Positions 6,478-14,025 of a stretch of 18,566 bases of DNA are shown one piece after another. Source of the DNA: GCA-002840015 sp033765245 (GTDB lineage Bacteria > Pseudomonadota > Gammaproteobacteria > Xanthomonadales > Xanthomonadaceae). The notes beneath the pieces are model-generated. The model was not told where the DNA came from and searched no databases. It saw only the letters and a program-made list of their open reading frames with translations. Position 1 is the first letter of the stretch. Each line of letters opens with the position of its first letter. Location: contig JANRIF010000140.1 in NCBI GenBank assembly GCA_033765245.1, positions 1 to 18,566 on the forward strand, in the 5' to 3' direction. A program made the position numbers and the translations under genes.

Positions 6478-8611
6478 CGCCGGGTACGGCGAGATTCTCC
6501 AACTGACTGGTCACCGCGCGGGTGATGGCATCGGCCTGCTCCGCGCTCTCGATGATGTAAGGCACGATCATCACCACCAGTTCGGTCTTGGTGTTCTTGC
6601 GGCTGGTGCTCTTGAACAGGCGCCCGATCAGCGGGATGTCCTTGAGTCCGGGAATGCCGTTGTCCGATTCCGTCTGGCTGTTGGCCATCAGCCCGCCCAT
6701 CAACACCGAGCCGCCGTCGCGCAGCGTCAGGCTGGTGCTGATCACCCGATTGGAGATCGCCGGCGACTGGATCGCGGCATCGGTGCCGATGGGCAGCGCG
6801 GCGCTCACTTCCTGGCGCACTTCCAGATCGACGCGATCGTCCGAGTAGATCACCGGGCGTACGTTCAGGATGATGCCGGTCTTGCGGTTCTGGATCGACT
6901 GCAGGATGTTGGAGGTGCCGCCGGTCTGTTGGGACGCCGCGGTCTGCGAGGACAGCGTCGGCACCTCGTCGCCGACCTCGATGCTGGCTTCCTCGCCGCT
7001 CTTGACCATCAGACGTGGGGTCGACAACACCGTCAGGCGGTTGGCCTGCGCCAGCGCCGTCAATTGCGCGCGGATCACGCCGGTGGTGTTGATCAGATAG
7101 TTCAGGCCGTTGGCGCTGGAGCCGCCGCTGGTGTCCGTTCCCGTGCCAGTGCCGATGGGCGTCGCCGCACCGATCTTGCCGGAACTGATGTTGCTGTTAC
7201 CGCCGATCCGTTGCCAGGAAAAACCGAGGTCGACGCCATCGTTGAGGGTGACCTCGGCAATCGTCACCTCGATCACCACTTGTCGCGCCGCGCGATCCAT
7301 CTGCCGCAACAGCGGCAACATGCGCTCCCATTCGGCGGCCGCACCCTGGAAGATGAGGGCGTTGCGCGGCTCGTCCACGATCAGGCTGCCTACCGTCACC
7401 GCATTGGCGGTGCCCGGCGGCGCCGCAGGGGGCGTCCCAGGCGCTGCGGCAGCGGGTGCCGCGCTGCCTGCGGCGGCGCGATTGGCTGCCGCCACGCCGG
7501 CGTTGCGCACGCCGTTGAGGGTAGCTGCCAGGTCTTCGGCACGGGTGTTCTTCACCATGTAGTAGAACAGGCTCTGTCCGCTGGCAGCCGGGTTGGGGCG
7601 GTCGATGCTCTGCGCCCACTCGATGGCGTGATCGAGCAGGGTGTCGTCGGCCGCGAAGATCAGCACGCTGTTGGCGCCAGCGATCGGCAACACGATCATG
7701 GTGGCGCCCTGCAACACGCCCTGGCTGTTGTGCAGCATCGCGCCATAGCCTTCGGCAGTGAGCACGTCCACGAGGCGCCGCGCCAGTTCGTCGGCGCCGA
7801 CGAATGCCGGCTCCAGGCGCGTGCTCACGCGACCGCGCATGAACGGCCGATCCAGTACCTTGATCGCCGCCACCGCCTGCGCCACCAGGTCCGGCTTGCC
7901 CAGCAGCACTACGGCGTTGCGGTTCGGGTCGTCCTGGATTTCCAGGCCGTCGAGCTTGAACGCGACTCGCAGCCATTGATTGACGTCGGCGATGCGCGCG
8001 GATTTGAGTTCGACCAACTGGAACATCGGCCGGTGGCTGTTCGGCACCTCGGGCAGCGTGCGTCCGCTGAGCACCAGCGGCGGCTCGTTGCTCTTGCCTT
8101 TGGCTGCCGGCGCCACCAGCACCAGATCGCCTTCCAGGCGCACATTTACGCCGTAGGTGCGCAGCACCTGCACCACCAACTGGTAGAAGTCGGCGGGCGC
8201 CTGTGGGCTGGACGTGCGCAGGGTCACCAGATCGCGCTGGTTCGCCAGCGCCTGATCCATCTGGAAGGTAAGCCCCAGCAGATTGCCGAACGCCTCGTTG
8301 ATGAACGCCGGCAACGCCATGCCTTCGATGTTGGCGTCCACCGGGCCGCCGGCAAATTCGGGCAATACCTGATCGCGGTCGGCGCCCGACATCGCGCTGC
8401 CGCCGGACGGTAGCGCGGGCGTCGCGGTACGGCGCAAGGCGGTGGCGGCCGTCTGCTCGTCGCTGACCAGTGCCTGCGCCGATCCGGCGGTCGCGGGCGG
8501 CCGCACCGGCCGTAACGGCTCCGTCAGAGGCACCCGCTTGAACGGCGCCGCGCAGGCCGCCGAGAGCACCGTGATGGCTGCCGCCGCAAGGATCGTCCGC
8601 AGTGTTTTCAT
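6458..8611 (-). CDS. gspD: Type II secretion system secretin, lipoprotein (GspD/XpsD)
   Basis: The product is 717 residues and forms the outer-membrane channel through which folded exoproteins leave. The N terminus is a lipoprotein signal with lipobox LSAAC (Cys20), as in Xanthomonas XpsD, so it may self-target without a pilotin. Periplasmic N-domains occupy about 90-440. An Ala/Pro/Gly-rich insert at about 373-402 interrupts the last of these. The secretin core at about 440-690 includes VIEVTIAEV at 446-454, the LSTPRL segment near 529, and the family signature from VLMGGLM (636-642) through PGLKDIPLIGRLF (654-666). The ATG at 8611 overlaps the gspC stop in an ATGA, which fixes the start. 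A longer frame to 8707 would add 32 residues with no signal peptide. It is the last gene of the cluster and converges on tetR. Confidence 0.95.
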   Translation of the reverse strand: MKTLRTILAAAAITVLSAACAAPFKRVPLTEPLRPVRPPATAGSAQALVSDEQTAATALRRTATPALPSGGSAMSGADRDQVLPEFAGGPVDANIEGMALPAFINEAFGNLLGLTFQMDQALANQRDLVTLRTSSPQAPADFYQLVVQVLRTYGVNVRLEGDLVLVAPAAKGKSNEPPLVLSGRTLPEVPNSHRPMFQLVELKSARIADVNQWLRVAFKLDGLEIQDDPNRNAVVLLGKPDLVAQAVAAIKVLDRPFMRGRVSTRLEPAFVGADELARRLVDVLTAEGYGAMLHNSQGVLQGATMIVLPIAGANSVLIFAADDTLLDHAIEWAQSIDRPNPAASGQSLFYYMVKNTRAEDLAATLNGVRNAGVAAANRAAAGSAAPAAAAPGTPPAAPPGTANAVTVGSLIVDEPRNALIFQGAAAEWERMLPLLRQMDRAARQVVIEVTIAEVTLNDGVDLGFSWQRIGGNSNISSGKIGAATPIGTGTGTDTSGGSSANGLNYLINTTGVIRAQLTALAQANRLTVLSTPRLMVKSGEEASIEVGDEVPTLSSQTAASQQTGGTSNILQSIQNRKTGIILNVRPVIYSDDRVDLEVRQEVSAALPIGTDAAIQSPAISNRVISTSLTLRDGGSVLMGGLMANSQTESDNGIPGLKDIPLIGRLFKSTSRKNTKTELVVMIVPYIIESAEQADAITRAVTSQLENLAVPGVTPDQP

Positions 8612-9195
8612 TCGTTGTCGGTTCCGGATGGATTCTTGGGTTCGTGCGTGCGCGTCTGCGCGCGATCGTTCGCAGGCGGTGTCGGCTCGGTGTCGGCGCC
8701 AAGGCATTCGCCTTCGCGGTTGGCCTCGGCACCACCGTACAGCACACGCCGGCGTCGGCAGCCGTCGCGTTCGTAGACGATGCCGGTGGCGTCGACCGCA
8801 AGCAGCCGCCCCTGATCGGGCAATGCTGCACCAATCGCCACCCGCGTCACCGTGGTCGCGCCGTCCGCCAGCACCAGCGCGATCGGCTGCGGTTCGAGAA
8901 TGATACCGGTCAAGCGCCAGTTGGGCACCAGCGGCTTGCCATCGGCACCGACCGCTGCCGCGCCGGCGCCGGCGCTGGCGCCCCAGATGCGCAGGCCGCG
9001 CACCTGGGCAAAGCGGTTCTCATCGAACCGTGTCGTCACTTGCGCGTCGGGCAACGCCCAGTCGAGCGCCGATTCGGCGCGCTGCTCTGGCGGCGCTGCG
9101 ATTGGGCGTATGGCGCCCACTGCGGCGCCAATCAGCGCGCCCAACAGCAACGCAGCGGCCAGCGGACGCTCGCGCCAGAATTCAAGCGGGTTCAC
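8608..9195 (-). CDS. gspC: Type II secretion inner-membrane protein with GspC homology region (XpsN-like)
   Basis: The product is 195 residues. It has a short cytoplasmic tail, one transmembrane helix at about 11-29, a linker, and a homology-region (HR) domain at about 90-155 with NWRLTGIIL at 92-100, a conserved VAIGAALPDQGRL stretch and an IVYERDG segment. GspC proteins link the inner-membrane platform to the secretin and select substrates. The PDZ or coiled-coil domain usual in other GspC proteins is missing. Instead there is a Pro/charged tail with two cysteines (C146, C164). Its place between gspM and gspD is that of Xanthomonas xpsN. The start is the GTG at 9195, seven bases after GGAG. 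The in-frame GTG at 9201 lies only one base after GGAG. The gene overlaps the gspM end by 14 bases and the gspD start by 4. Confidence 0.85.
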   Translation of the reverse strand: MNPLEFWRERPLAAALLLGALIGAAVGAIRPIAAPPEQRAESALDWALPDAQVTTRFDENRFAQVRGLRIWGASAGAGAAAVGADGKPLVPNWRLTGIILEPQPIALVLADGATTVTRVAIGAALPDQGRLLAVDATGIVYERDGCRRRRVLYGGAEANREGECLGADTEPTPPANDRAQTRTHEPKNPSGTDNE

Positions 9196-9772
9196 GGGCA
9201 CTCTCCTTTACGCGGAAGAACGCCACCACGGTGAGCGAGAAGGTTCGGTTCTCGCGATTCAGGATCGTCGCCTGTTCGATCACCACCAGATTGCGCTCAC
9301 TCTCGATACGGCGGACCAGTTGCAGCACTTGTTCCGCCCCGAGTCCGCCGCTGATGACCACCGGCACCCGCCAGAGTCCTTCGCTCCCCGTCACCGGCGC
9401 CGGTGCTTCAGCCTGAATGCGGATGGCGTTGCCGCTGGCGGCAGCCAGATTGCGCGCCAGCGTCTGCACGCTGGCCTGCGCCAGTCCCAGCGTCGCCACC
9501 TCGGGGATCTGCGCCTGTAGCGCATCGCGCAGCGCACGCGCGCGCTCGGCGCGTTGCAGCCATTCGTCCTGCCCCGCCAGGGAACGGATCTTCTGCAGTT
9601 GCTGCGATTGCGCGGCGTAATCCTTCTGCATCTGCGCGCGCCAGTCGGCCAGCACCAGCCAGAGGTAGAACACCACGATGGCGGCGATCGCCCAGGCTCC
9701 GATGCGCAGGCGCGGGTTTTCGGCGAATTCCTTGCGCACCTGTGTCAGCGCCACACTCAACGCGCCGCTCAT
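9182..9772 (-). CDS. gspM: Type II secretion system protein M
   Basis: The product is 196 residues. GspM is a bitopic inner-membrane protein of the secretion platform that partners GspL. A cytoplasmic tail of about 24 residues is followed by a transmembrane helix at about 26-42, a charged coiled-coil-like helix at about 44-92 (QMQKDYAAQSQQLQKI), and a periplasmic ferredoxin-like domain at about 98-188 (LARNLAAASGNAIRI, LVRRIESERNLVVIEQA). The start ATG overlaps the gspL stop in an ATGA, which supports 9772 over the long upstream extension of the same frame. The order L-M-C(N)-D follows the xps cluster. Sequence conservation in this family is low, so identification rests on architecture plus position. 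Confidence 0.87.
   Translation of the reverse strand: MSGALSVALTQVRKEFAENPRLRIGAWAIAAIVVFYLWLVLADWRAQMQKDYAAQSQQLQKIRSLAGQDEWLQRAERARALRDALQAQIPEVATLGLAQASVQTLARNLAAASGNAIRIQAEAPAPVTGSEGLWRVPVVISGGLGAEQVLQLVRRIESERNLVVIEQATILNRENRTFSLTVVAFFRVKESAREPA
9203..9206 (-). promoter_or_regulatory. Ribosome-binding site deciding the gspC start
   Basis: AAAGGAGA on the minus strand places GGAG seven bases before the GTG at 9195. It lies inside the end of gspM and is the clearest Shine-Dalgarno site of the gsp block. Confidence 0.7.
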
Positions 9773-10854
9773 GGCGCCACACCTTCGCGCGGCAGGGAGT
9801 CGCGCAGGATGCGCGCGCGGATCAGCACCTCGTCGGGACTGCGCCCCAATTCGGCGGTGACGCCGGAGAATTGCTTCGATCCCTCCCACGCCTCGACCAG
9901 CGCGCGCGGGTCGGGCATCTGCATCCGCACCTGCATTTCCAGCAAATCGGGGTTGGGCATGCGCCACTCCAACAGGGTCCACGCATTGCCGGGGACCAGC
10001 GCGGACGCCCGCAGCAATAAATCGATCTGCGACTGCGGCGGGCGCAGCGCCAGCAATGCGTCCACGGTCTGCGCATCGCGTTCGGCCTGCTCGCGCGCGT
10101 TGAGGATCGCCTGCAGGCTGTCGTCCTGGGCGGCGATCTCGCGCGCCACCGCCGACTGCGCCAGCGCCAGTCGCGCGATGCCGGCGGCGGGAACCAGCAG
10201 CGCTGCCGCCACCAACGCCGCCAGCGCGCGTGTCAGCAGTCCGTGGTGACGTCCCCACAGATCGCCCAGGCTCGCGCCCTGCAAGGCGTTCCACGCCTCG
10301 CCGTGGCGCTCGAAGCGCGGCACTGCCGGCAGCGCCTGTGCCGGCGCCAGTCCAGCCCCGCGCAGGAATACGTTCCATTGCGCCAACTCGGGCAACTGCG
10401 GCCACCATTGGCTGCCGCTCAGCACATGGGCGCGCCAGACCCGCCCCTCGTAGCCCTGATCGAGCGCGATCAATTGCGCGCCGTGTTCCTGCGGCGCGCC
10501 CAGCAACAGCGACTCCGGCAGCATCCGGCGCGGTGCTTCGATGGGAGCGTCGTCATCGAACGCCTGTACCTGCGTCTGCGACCAGGCCCACACCATCGCC
10601 TGATCGCCGGCCCACTGCACGTGGCTGGCCGGATCGGCGAAGGGCGCCCAGCGCCGCACTGCCATCTCCACGAAGGCGCGGCGCTTGCCGGTCGGTACCG
10701 CCGCTCCATCGAGCACGGTATAGGCGCACAGCGCGCGCGCAACCAGCCATTCGCTGCCGGCGCCACCGGCCGACAGCAGTTGCAGGCCATCGCTACGGCG
10801 CAGGTACCGGCTCGGCGAAAATCGCCGTTTGAGTTGGTCGCGCCACAGCGCCAT
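9769..10854 (-). CDS. gspL: Type II secretion system protein L
   Basis: The product is about 361 residues. GspL joins the cytoplasmic ATPase GspE to the membrane platform. Residues 1-200 form the cytoplasmic actin-like region, with Trp-rich segments such as VQWAGDQAMVWAW at 79-91 and SQWWPQL. One transmembrane helix lies at about 207-226 (LLTRALAALVAAALLVPAAG). A periplasmic coiled coil and ferredoxin-like domain follow at about 230-355 and end at RILRDSLPREG. The start is uncertain: the ATG at 10854 gives a conventional N terminus (MALWRDQLKRRF), while the ATG at 10887 would add 11 residues. Both lie inside gspK, with a 62-base overlap for the shorter form. The gene implies that a GspE is made elsewhere, since none is encoded here. 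Confidence 0.88.
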   Translation of the reverse strand: MALWRDQLKRRFSPSRYLRRSDGLQLLSAGGAGSEWLVARALCAYTVLDGAAVPTGKRRAFVEMAVRRWAPFADPASHVQWAGDQAMVWAWSQTQVQAFDDDAPIEAPRRMLPESLLLGAPQEHGAQLIALDQGYEGRVWRAHVLSGSQWWPQLPELAQWNVFLRGAGLAPAQALPAVPRFERHGEAWNALQGASLGDLWGRHHGLLTRALAALVAAALLVPAAGIARLALAQSAVAREIAAQDDSLQAILNAREQAERDAQTVDALLALRPPQSQIDLLLRASALVPGNAWTLLEWRMPNPDLLEMQVRMQMPDPRALVEAWEGSKQFSGVTAELGRSPDEVLIRARILRDSLPREGVAP

Positions 10855-11863
10855 CCGCCGGCTGCGTTCGTGCAAGGGTGAACTCATAGTCTTCGCGCCA
10901 GGGTTTGCCGCCATCGTCGATGGGAGTCAGGGTCCAGTGGATCAAGCGCACTGCGCTGCCGTCGGCCGACCACAGCCGCAGGGTGCCGCTGTTGGCAGGA
11001 TACAGGCTCAGCATCTCGAATTCGGGCGGAATGTTACCCACAATCTGGTACAGCGCGCTCAGGTTGATCAATGGCGCCAGCCGCCGCGCCGCGACGATCC
11101 GCTGCGCAGCCGCCTCATCGATGCCCAGCAGCGTGTGCAAAACCCGCGCCGGCGCGGTATTCACGTTGATCGCGGGCGAGCGCACCACGGTGAAGGTGGA
11201 CACCACATCGGCGTCGTCGAATCCTGCCAGCGCCTTGTCCCAGCCGATGATCCGGCGCAGTTCCAGCGGCGTCGCCAGAGTGCGGTTGCTGGGCGGCGGG
11301 CGCTCGGCCTTGCGGTAATCGTCGCGTTCGGCGCCGTTGATGCGGTACAGATCGTCCGGGTCCTGGTAGTCGAGCAGCAGGTTGCTCAGCGCGCTGCGCT
11401 GTACCGCCGGCACGCCTGCCTGCGCGAACAGGCGATCCACCAGCAACGGCGAAACCCAATTGACGCCCAGCAGCCCGCGATCATCCTGCAACGCAAACTG
11501 CGCACGCCCGTTGCCGCGATACGCCGTGCCGTCGAGCGCGATCTCGTTGCCGACCGGCATCAGCGACTGGACGTCGTCGTCCTCCCGCGCAAATGCCTGC
11601 TCATCGGCGCTCAACACCACCCGGTCGTCGAGCGTGAGTCCGGCGAAGGTCATGCGCTGGCTGGTCAGCAGATACAACACCCCGGCGCGGGTATCGGCCA
11701 TGTCCAGTTCGTCGCGAAACTGGCGCTGGCGGTCCAGTGCCTCGTCGCGCAGTCGTTGCGCGATCGTGCCGATGGTGGTCGCCAGCAACGACAGCACCAC
11801 CAGCATGGCCAGCACCATCACCAGGATGAAGCCGCGTGGTCGCGCCGACGCCTGGCACTGCAT
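10793..11863 (-). CDS. gspK: Type II secretion system minor pseudopilin K
   Basis: The product is 356 residues, the largest pseudopilin, which with GspI and GspJ forms the tip of the pseudopilus. The prepilin site is G11/F12 in PRGFILVMVLAML. Residue +5 is Met rather than Glu, as is usual for GspK, followed by a hydrophobic helix to about 31. The large globular part contains helical SAM-like segments (for example LSNLLLDYQDPDDLYR at about 160-175) and the conserved VNVNTA-type motif, here INVNTAPARVL near 231-241. The ATG at 11863 follows directly on the gspJ stop (TGA then ATG), with GGAGG inside the end of gspJ, so the two are translationally coupled. The N-terminal cleavage and methylation would need a prepilin peptidase (GspO/PilD), which is not in the window. 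Confidence 0.93.
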   Translation of the reverse strand: MQCQASARPRGFILVMVLAMLVVLSLLATTIGTIAQRLRDEALDRQRQFRDELDMADTRAGVLYLLTSQRMTFAGLTLDDRVVLSADEQAFAREDDDVQSLMPVGNEIALDGTAYRGNGRAQFALQDDRGLLGVNWVSPLLVDRLFAQAGVPAVQRSALSNLLLDYQDPDDLYRINGAERDDYRKAERPPPSNRTLATPLELRRIIGWDKALAGFDDADVVSTFTVVRSPAINVNTAPARVLHTLLGIDEAAAQRIVAARRLAPLINLSALYQIVGNIPPEFEMLSLYPANSGTLRLWSADGSAVRLIHWTLTPIDDGGKPWREDYEFTLARTQPADGAVARPTQTAIFAEPVPAP

Positions 11864-12481
11864 TCAGTCTTCCTCCGGTTGATACAGCTCGATGTGCTCG
11901 TGCGCCGGACCGTGCACCGCGGCGATCCGTACCCGCGCCTCGGTGCCCCGTTCACCCTCGCGCACGAGCGCGATCGCCTGCGGCAACTCGTCCTGCAGAC
12001 CCAGCGCCGGCGGCCAGCGGTCTTGCGGCTCGCCGTCGGCATCGAAGTACACGAAGCGCGCTTCGTCAGTGTTGCCCAGCGGCAGCGACCAGCGCGCCTC
12101 GCCGCGCTCGCTGTAGGTCGCAACCCATCCGTCGGCGCCGAAGTCCAGGCGCCACGAGAACGCAGTGGGGGCACCCGGCGATACCATCAATGGATTCAGG
12201 CTGAGGCCGGAAAAGGTCAGCGCATCGCCGTGCAGCGGCTCGGCCTTGAGCGCGAACAGGCCGCGCACGGTATCGCCGAACCAGGCATCGAACAACACCT
12301 GGCGATCGATCCGTTCGGACTGCGCCGCCACCCGCTCGCTGGCGATGCGATAGCTACCCAGCATCTGGAACATCAGCAGCACCGCGAACGACACCAGCAC
12401 CAGCATCACCAGCGTTTCCATCAGAGTGAACCCATCCGGAGTGACACGAAGGGAACGGTGGCGACCCATGGTCCCGATCAT
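11864..12481 (-). CDS. gspJ: Type II secretion system minor pseudopilin J
   Basis: The product is 205 residues. The prepilin leader ends at G17, followed by F18-T-L-M-E22 with Glu at +5 and a hydrophobic helix to about 40. The C-terminal domain is beta-rich, as in GspJ/XpsJ, and ends in an acidic tail. The ATG at 12481 is chosen because it overlaps the gspI stop in an ATGA like the other junctions of this operon; a second ATG at 12469 would remove four residues of leader. A longer reading of the frame to 12970 exists but lacks any leader logic. GspJ is part of the pseudopilus tip with GspI and GspK, which flank it here. Confidence 0.92.
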   Translation of the reverse strand: MIGTMGRHRSLRVTPDGFTLMETLVMLVLVSFAVLLMFQMLGSYRIASERVAAQSERIDRQVLFDAWFGDTVRGLFALKAEPLHGDALTFSGLSLNPLMVSPGAPTAFSWRLDFGADGWVATYSERGEARWSLPLGNTDEARFVYFDADGEPQDRWPPALGLQDELPQAIALVREGERGTEARVRIAAVHGPAHEHIELYQPEED

Positions 12482-12897
12482 TCCCCACCCGACCCGCCGA
12501 CCTGGCGATAACCCAGTTGCCGCACCTCGAAGCGCCCGACCTCGCGCTCGCCTTGACTCACCCGCACGTCCAGTCGATACAGACCCACCTCGAAGAAGGT
12601 CTCGCCACCGACTTGGCTGCGTCCGCGACGCGCCGGCTCGACCAGTTCGCCGTTCCACTCCACCAGCGCGCCCGCCATCTCGCGGCGCCCGCGCGGCGTC
12701 GCCATCGGATTGACGGTACGCACCAGGTCCAGCGCCGATTGCTGCAGCGCCAGCGTCTCGCGGCCCGCATCCACCCGCGTCAACGTGTGCAGGCTGGTGC
12801 TCAACCAGCCGTAAAGCGCGAATGCGCCCATGCTGAAGATGACGAGCGCGACGATCGCTTCGAGCAGGGTGAATCCGTCGGCACGCCGTGCGTTCAT
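12478..12897 (-). CDS. gspI: Type II secretion system minor pseudopilin I
   Basis: The product is 139 residues. A short basic leader (MNARRADG) is cut between G8 and F9, followed by TLLE with Glu13 at +5 and a hydrophobic helix to about 31. The C-terminal domain of about 105 residues has conserved hydrophobic beta segments such as FFEVGLYRLDVRV. GspI starts the assembly of the pseudopilus tip with J and K. The gene overlaps both neighbours by four bases (ATGA at 12894-12897 with gspH, and at 12478-12481 with gspJ), so it is tightly coupled to them. Confidence 0.93.
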   Translation of the reverse strand: MNARRADGFTLLEAIVALVIFSMGAFALYGWLSTSLHTLTRVDAGRETLALQQSALDLVRTVNPMATPRGRREMAGALVEWNGELVEPARRGRSQVGGETFFEVGLYRLDVRVSQGEREVGRFEVRQLGYRQVGGSGGE

Positions 12898-13298
12898 GGC
12901 GCTGCCGTTGCGAGCCGCGGCTCGCAGAAGGGCGCGGACACGGCAATCGTCCAGGAGCGGCTGCCGTCACCCAACTGCAAGGTGCCGCCCTCGCACAGGC
13001 CGTTGGCGCGCACCCGCCACGGCGCGTCCGGCGTCAGCGTCCAGCCCGGCGCCACCGGCACCGGAGGGCGTTCGCCCGCCAGCGATTCGGCATCGATGTG
13101 GATGTCCATGCCGCGCGCGCGCGCTTTGCCAGGCAAGGCGCGCAACTGATCGAACAGCGCATCCACCAATGTCTGGCGCTGCCAGGCGTCGATGGTGCGC
13201 AACAGCGAGGGTGCGGCCAGGGCGGTGACCAGACCCAGGATCGACAGCACCACCATCAGCTCCAGCAGCGTGAATCCGCGGCGCGGCACGCACGGCAT
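12894..13298 (-). CDS. gspH: Type II secretion system minor pseudopilin H
   Basis: The product is 134 residues. The leader MPCVPRRG is cut before F9, followed by TLLE with Glu13 at +5 and a helix LMVVLSILGLVTALAAPSLL. The C-terminal part contains the GspH/FimT-like beta domain, including DIHIDAESL and SRSWTIAVS. The start is uncertain. The ATG at 13298 gives the typical 8-residue basic leader like that of gspI but has no good ribosome-binding site. The ATG at 13355 has GGGGAAGG just upstream, overlaps the gspG end by 35 bases and would make a 27-residue leader. GspH sits between the major pseudopilin and the tip complex. Confidence 0.88.
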   Translation of the reverse strand: MPCVPRRGFTLLELMVVLSILGLVTALAAPSLLRTIDAWQRQTLVDALFDQLRALPGKARARGMDIHIDAESLAGERPPVPVAPGWTLTPDAPWRVRANGLCEGGTLQLGDGSRSWTIAVSAPFCEPRLATAAP

Positions 13299-13320
13299 CG
13301 GCAACGGCGCAATCCGCGGC

Positions 13321-13776
13321 TCAGCGTCCGGGGACGTAGCCAATATCGGCGTCATACCCTTCCCCGCCCGGGTTACCGTCGGCCCCGAACGAAAACAGGG
13401 TGAATGCCTGATCGCCAGCGGGCGTCGGCGCGTATTGATACGGACGGCCCCAAGGATCGACCGGCACTGCCTCGTCCAGATACGGACCGGCCCACGCGCT
13501 GGCGCCGCGCTCATCGCCCGGCTTGCGGGTCAACAGCGCCAGCCCCTCCTGCGCATCGGGGAAGCGGCTGATGTCCAGGCGCATGGTCTGCAGCGCCCCG
13601 CGCAGCATCTTGATCTGGGTCTGCGCCGTCTGCACCTTGGCCTTGTCGGCCTGCGCGAACAGGCGTGGCCCGACCAGGCCCATGATGAGGCCGATGATGA
13701 CCAGCACCACGATCATTTCCAGCAAGGTGAAACCCGATTGCCGCCGTGGGATTGCCGGGCGAAAACGGTATTGCAT
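13321..13776 (-). CDS. gspG: Type II secretion system major pseudopilin G
   Basis: The product is 151 residues. The leader of 15 residues ends in QSG, followed by F16-T-L-L-E20 with Glu at +5 and the conserved helix MIVVLVIIGLIMGLVGPRLF. The C-terminal signature is clear: VDPWGRPYQY, then FSFGADGNPGGEG and DADIG, the calcium-binding end of GspG. GspG is the main subunit of the pseudopilus, which works as a piston or screw in the periplasm. The ATG at 13776 has AAGGA 9 bases upstream; a longer frame to 13884 lacks the leader form. The gene is separated from gspF by an unusual repeat-filled spacer, so it may have its own expression control, as suits the subunit needed in largest amount. Confidence 0.96.
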   Translation of the reverse strand: MQYRFRPAIPRRQSGFTLLEMIVVLVIIGLIMGLVGPRLFAQADKAKVQTAQTQIKMLRGALQTMRLDISRFPDAQEGLALLTRKPGDERGASAWAGPYLDEAVPVDPWGRPYQYAPTPAGDQAFTLFSFGADGNPGGEGYDADIGYVPGR

Positions 13777-13832
13777 GTGCGAGGTCCTTGGTGAGCTTGC
13801 GTCAGCGGGAAGGATACCGCATGGGGTGGGGG

Positions 13833-13864
13833 CTCGATGAAGCCGGGACTCGATGAAGTCGGGA
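13833..13864 (+). repeat. 16-bp tandem duplication, two copies
   Basis: CTCGATGAAGYCGGGA occurs twice head to tail (13833-13848 and 13849-13864) with one mismatch. Each copy contains the GGGA of the nearby heptad in the orientation opposite to the main array, so it is part of the same repeat-rich spacer. Confidence 0.8.
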
Positions 13865-13876
13865 CTGGGGACTCGG
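13845..13876 (+). repeat. Inverted heptad copies (anti-repeats) facing the main array
   Basis: GGGACTC at 13845-13851, GGGACTG at 13861-13867 and GGGACTC at 13868-13874 are complementary in orientation to the TCCCGAG array. In the gsp transcript the array reads GGGACUC and this part reads GAGUCCC, so they can pair. GGGACTCGG at 13868-13876 gives at least 9 bp with the array. Confidence 0.7.
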
Positions 13877-13920
13877 AAAGCCACGGCAAAAGCACATAGC
13901 GAAAGTTCGCAAGCTTGTAG

Positions 13921-14025
13921 TCCCGAGTCCCGAGTCCCGAGTCCCGAGTCCCGAGTCCCGAGTCCCGAGTCCCGAGTCCCGAGTCCCGAGTCCCGAGTCC
14001 CGAGTCCCGAGTCCCGAGTCCCGAG
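13921..14025 (+). repeat. Heptanucleotide tandem repeat (TCCCGAG)15
   Basis: Fifteen perfect copies of TCCCGAG occupy exactly 105 bases, preceded by a partial AG. The array starts directly beside the gspF stop codon (TAG, 14026-14028 on the minus strand) and fills over 40 percent of the gspF-gspG spacer. On the minus strand, which is the mRNA sense of the operon, it reads as GGG tracts separated by ACTC, meeting the simple G-quadruplex pattern of four GGG tracts with loops of 1-7. Similar GGGAYTC heptads are scattered through Xanthomonadales genomes. Perfect identity suggests recent expansion by slippage. Confidence 0.97.

Noticed and set aside
6320..8413. 697-codon open frame on the plus strand across gspD
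   Set aside because: It is antisense to a well-supported secretin and its product has His/Gln/Arg-rich composition without any fold signature.
10829..12511. 560-codon open frame on the plus strand across gspK and gspJ
   Set aside because: It mirrors two pseudopilin genes that carry clear prepilin motifs; the product is Gln/His/Arg-rich nonsense.
13899..13910. GCGAA-AG-TTCGC dyad beside the heptad array
   Set aside because: A two-base loop is too tight for a stable hairpin and the arms are only five bases; no supporting context.
13921..14025. Possible CRISPR array
   Set aside because: The unit is 7 bases with no spacers and no cas genes nearby; it is a simple tandem repeat.
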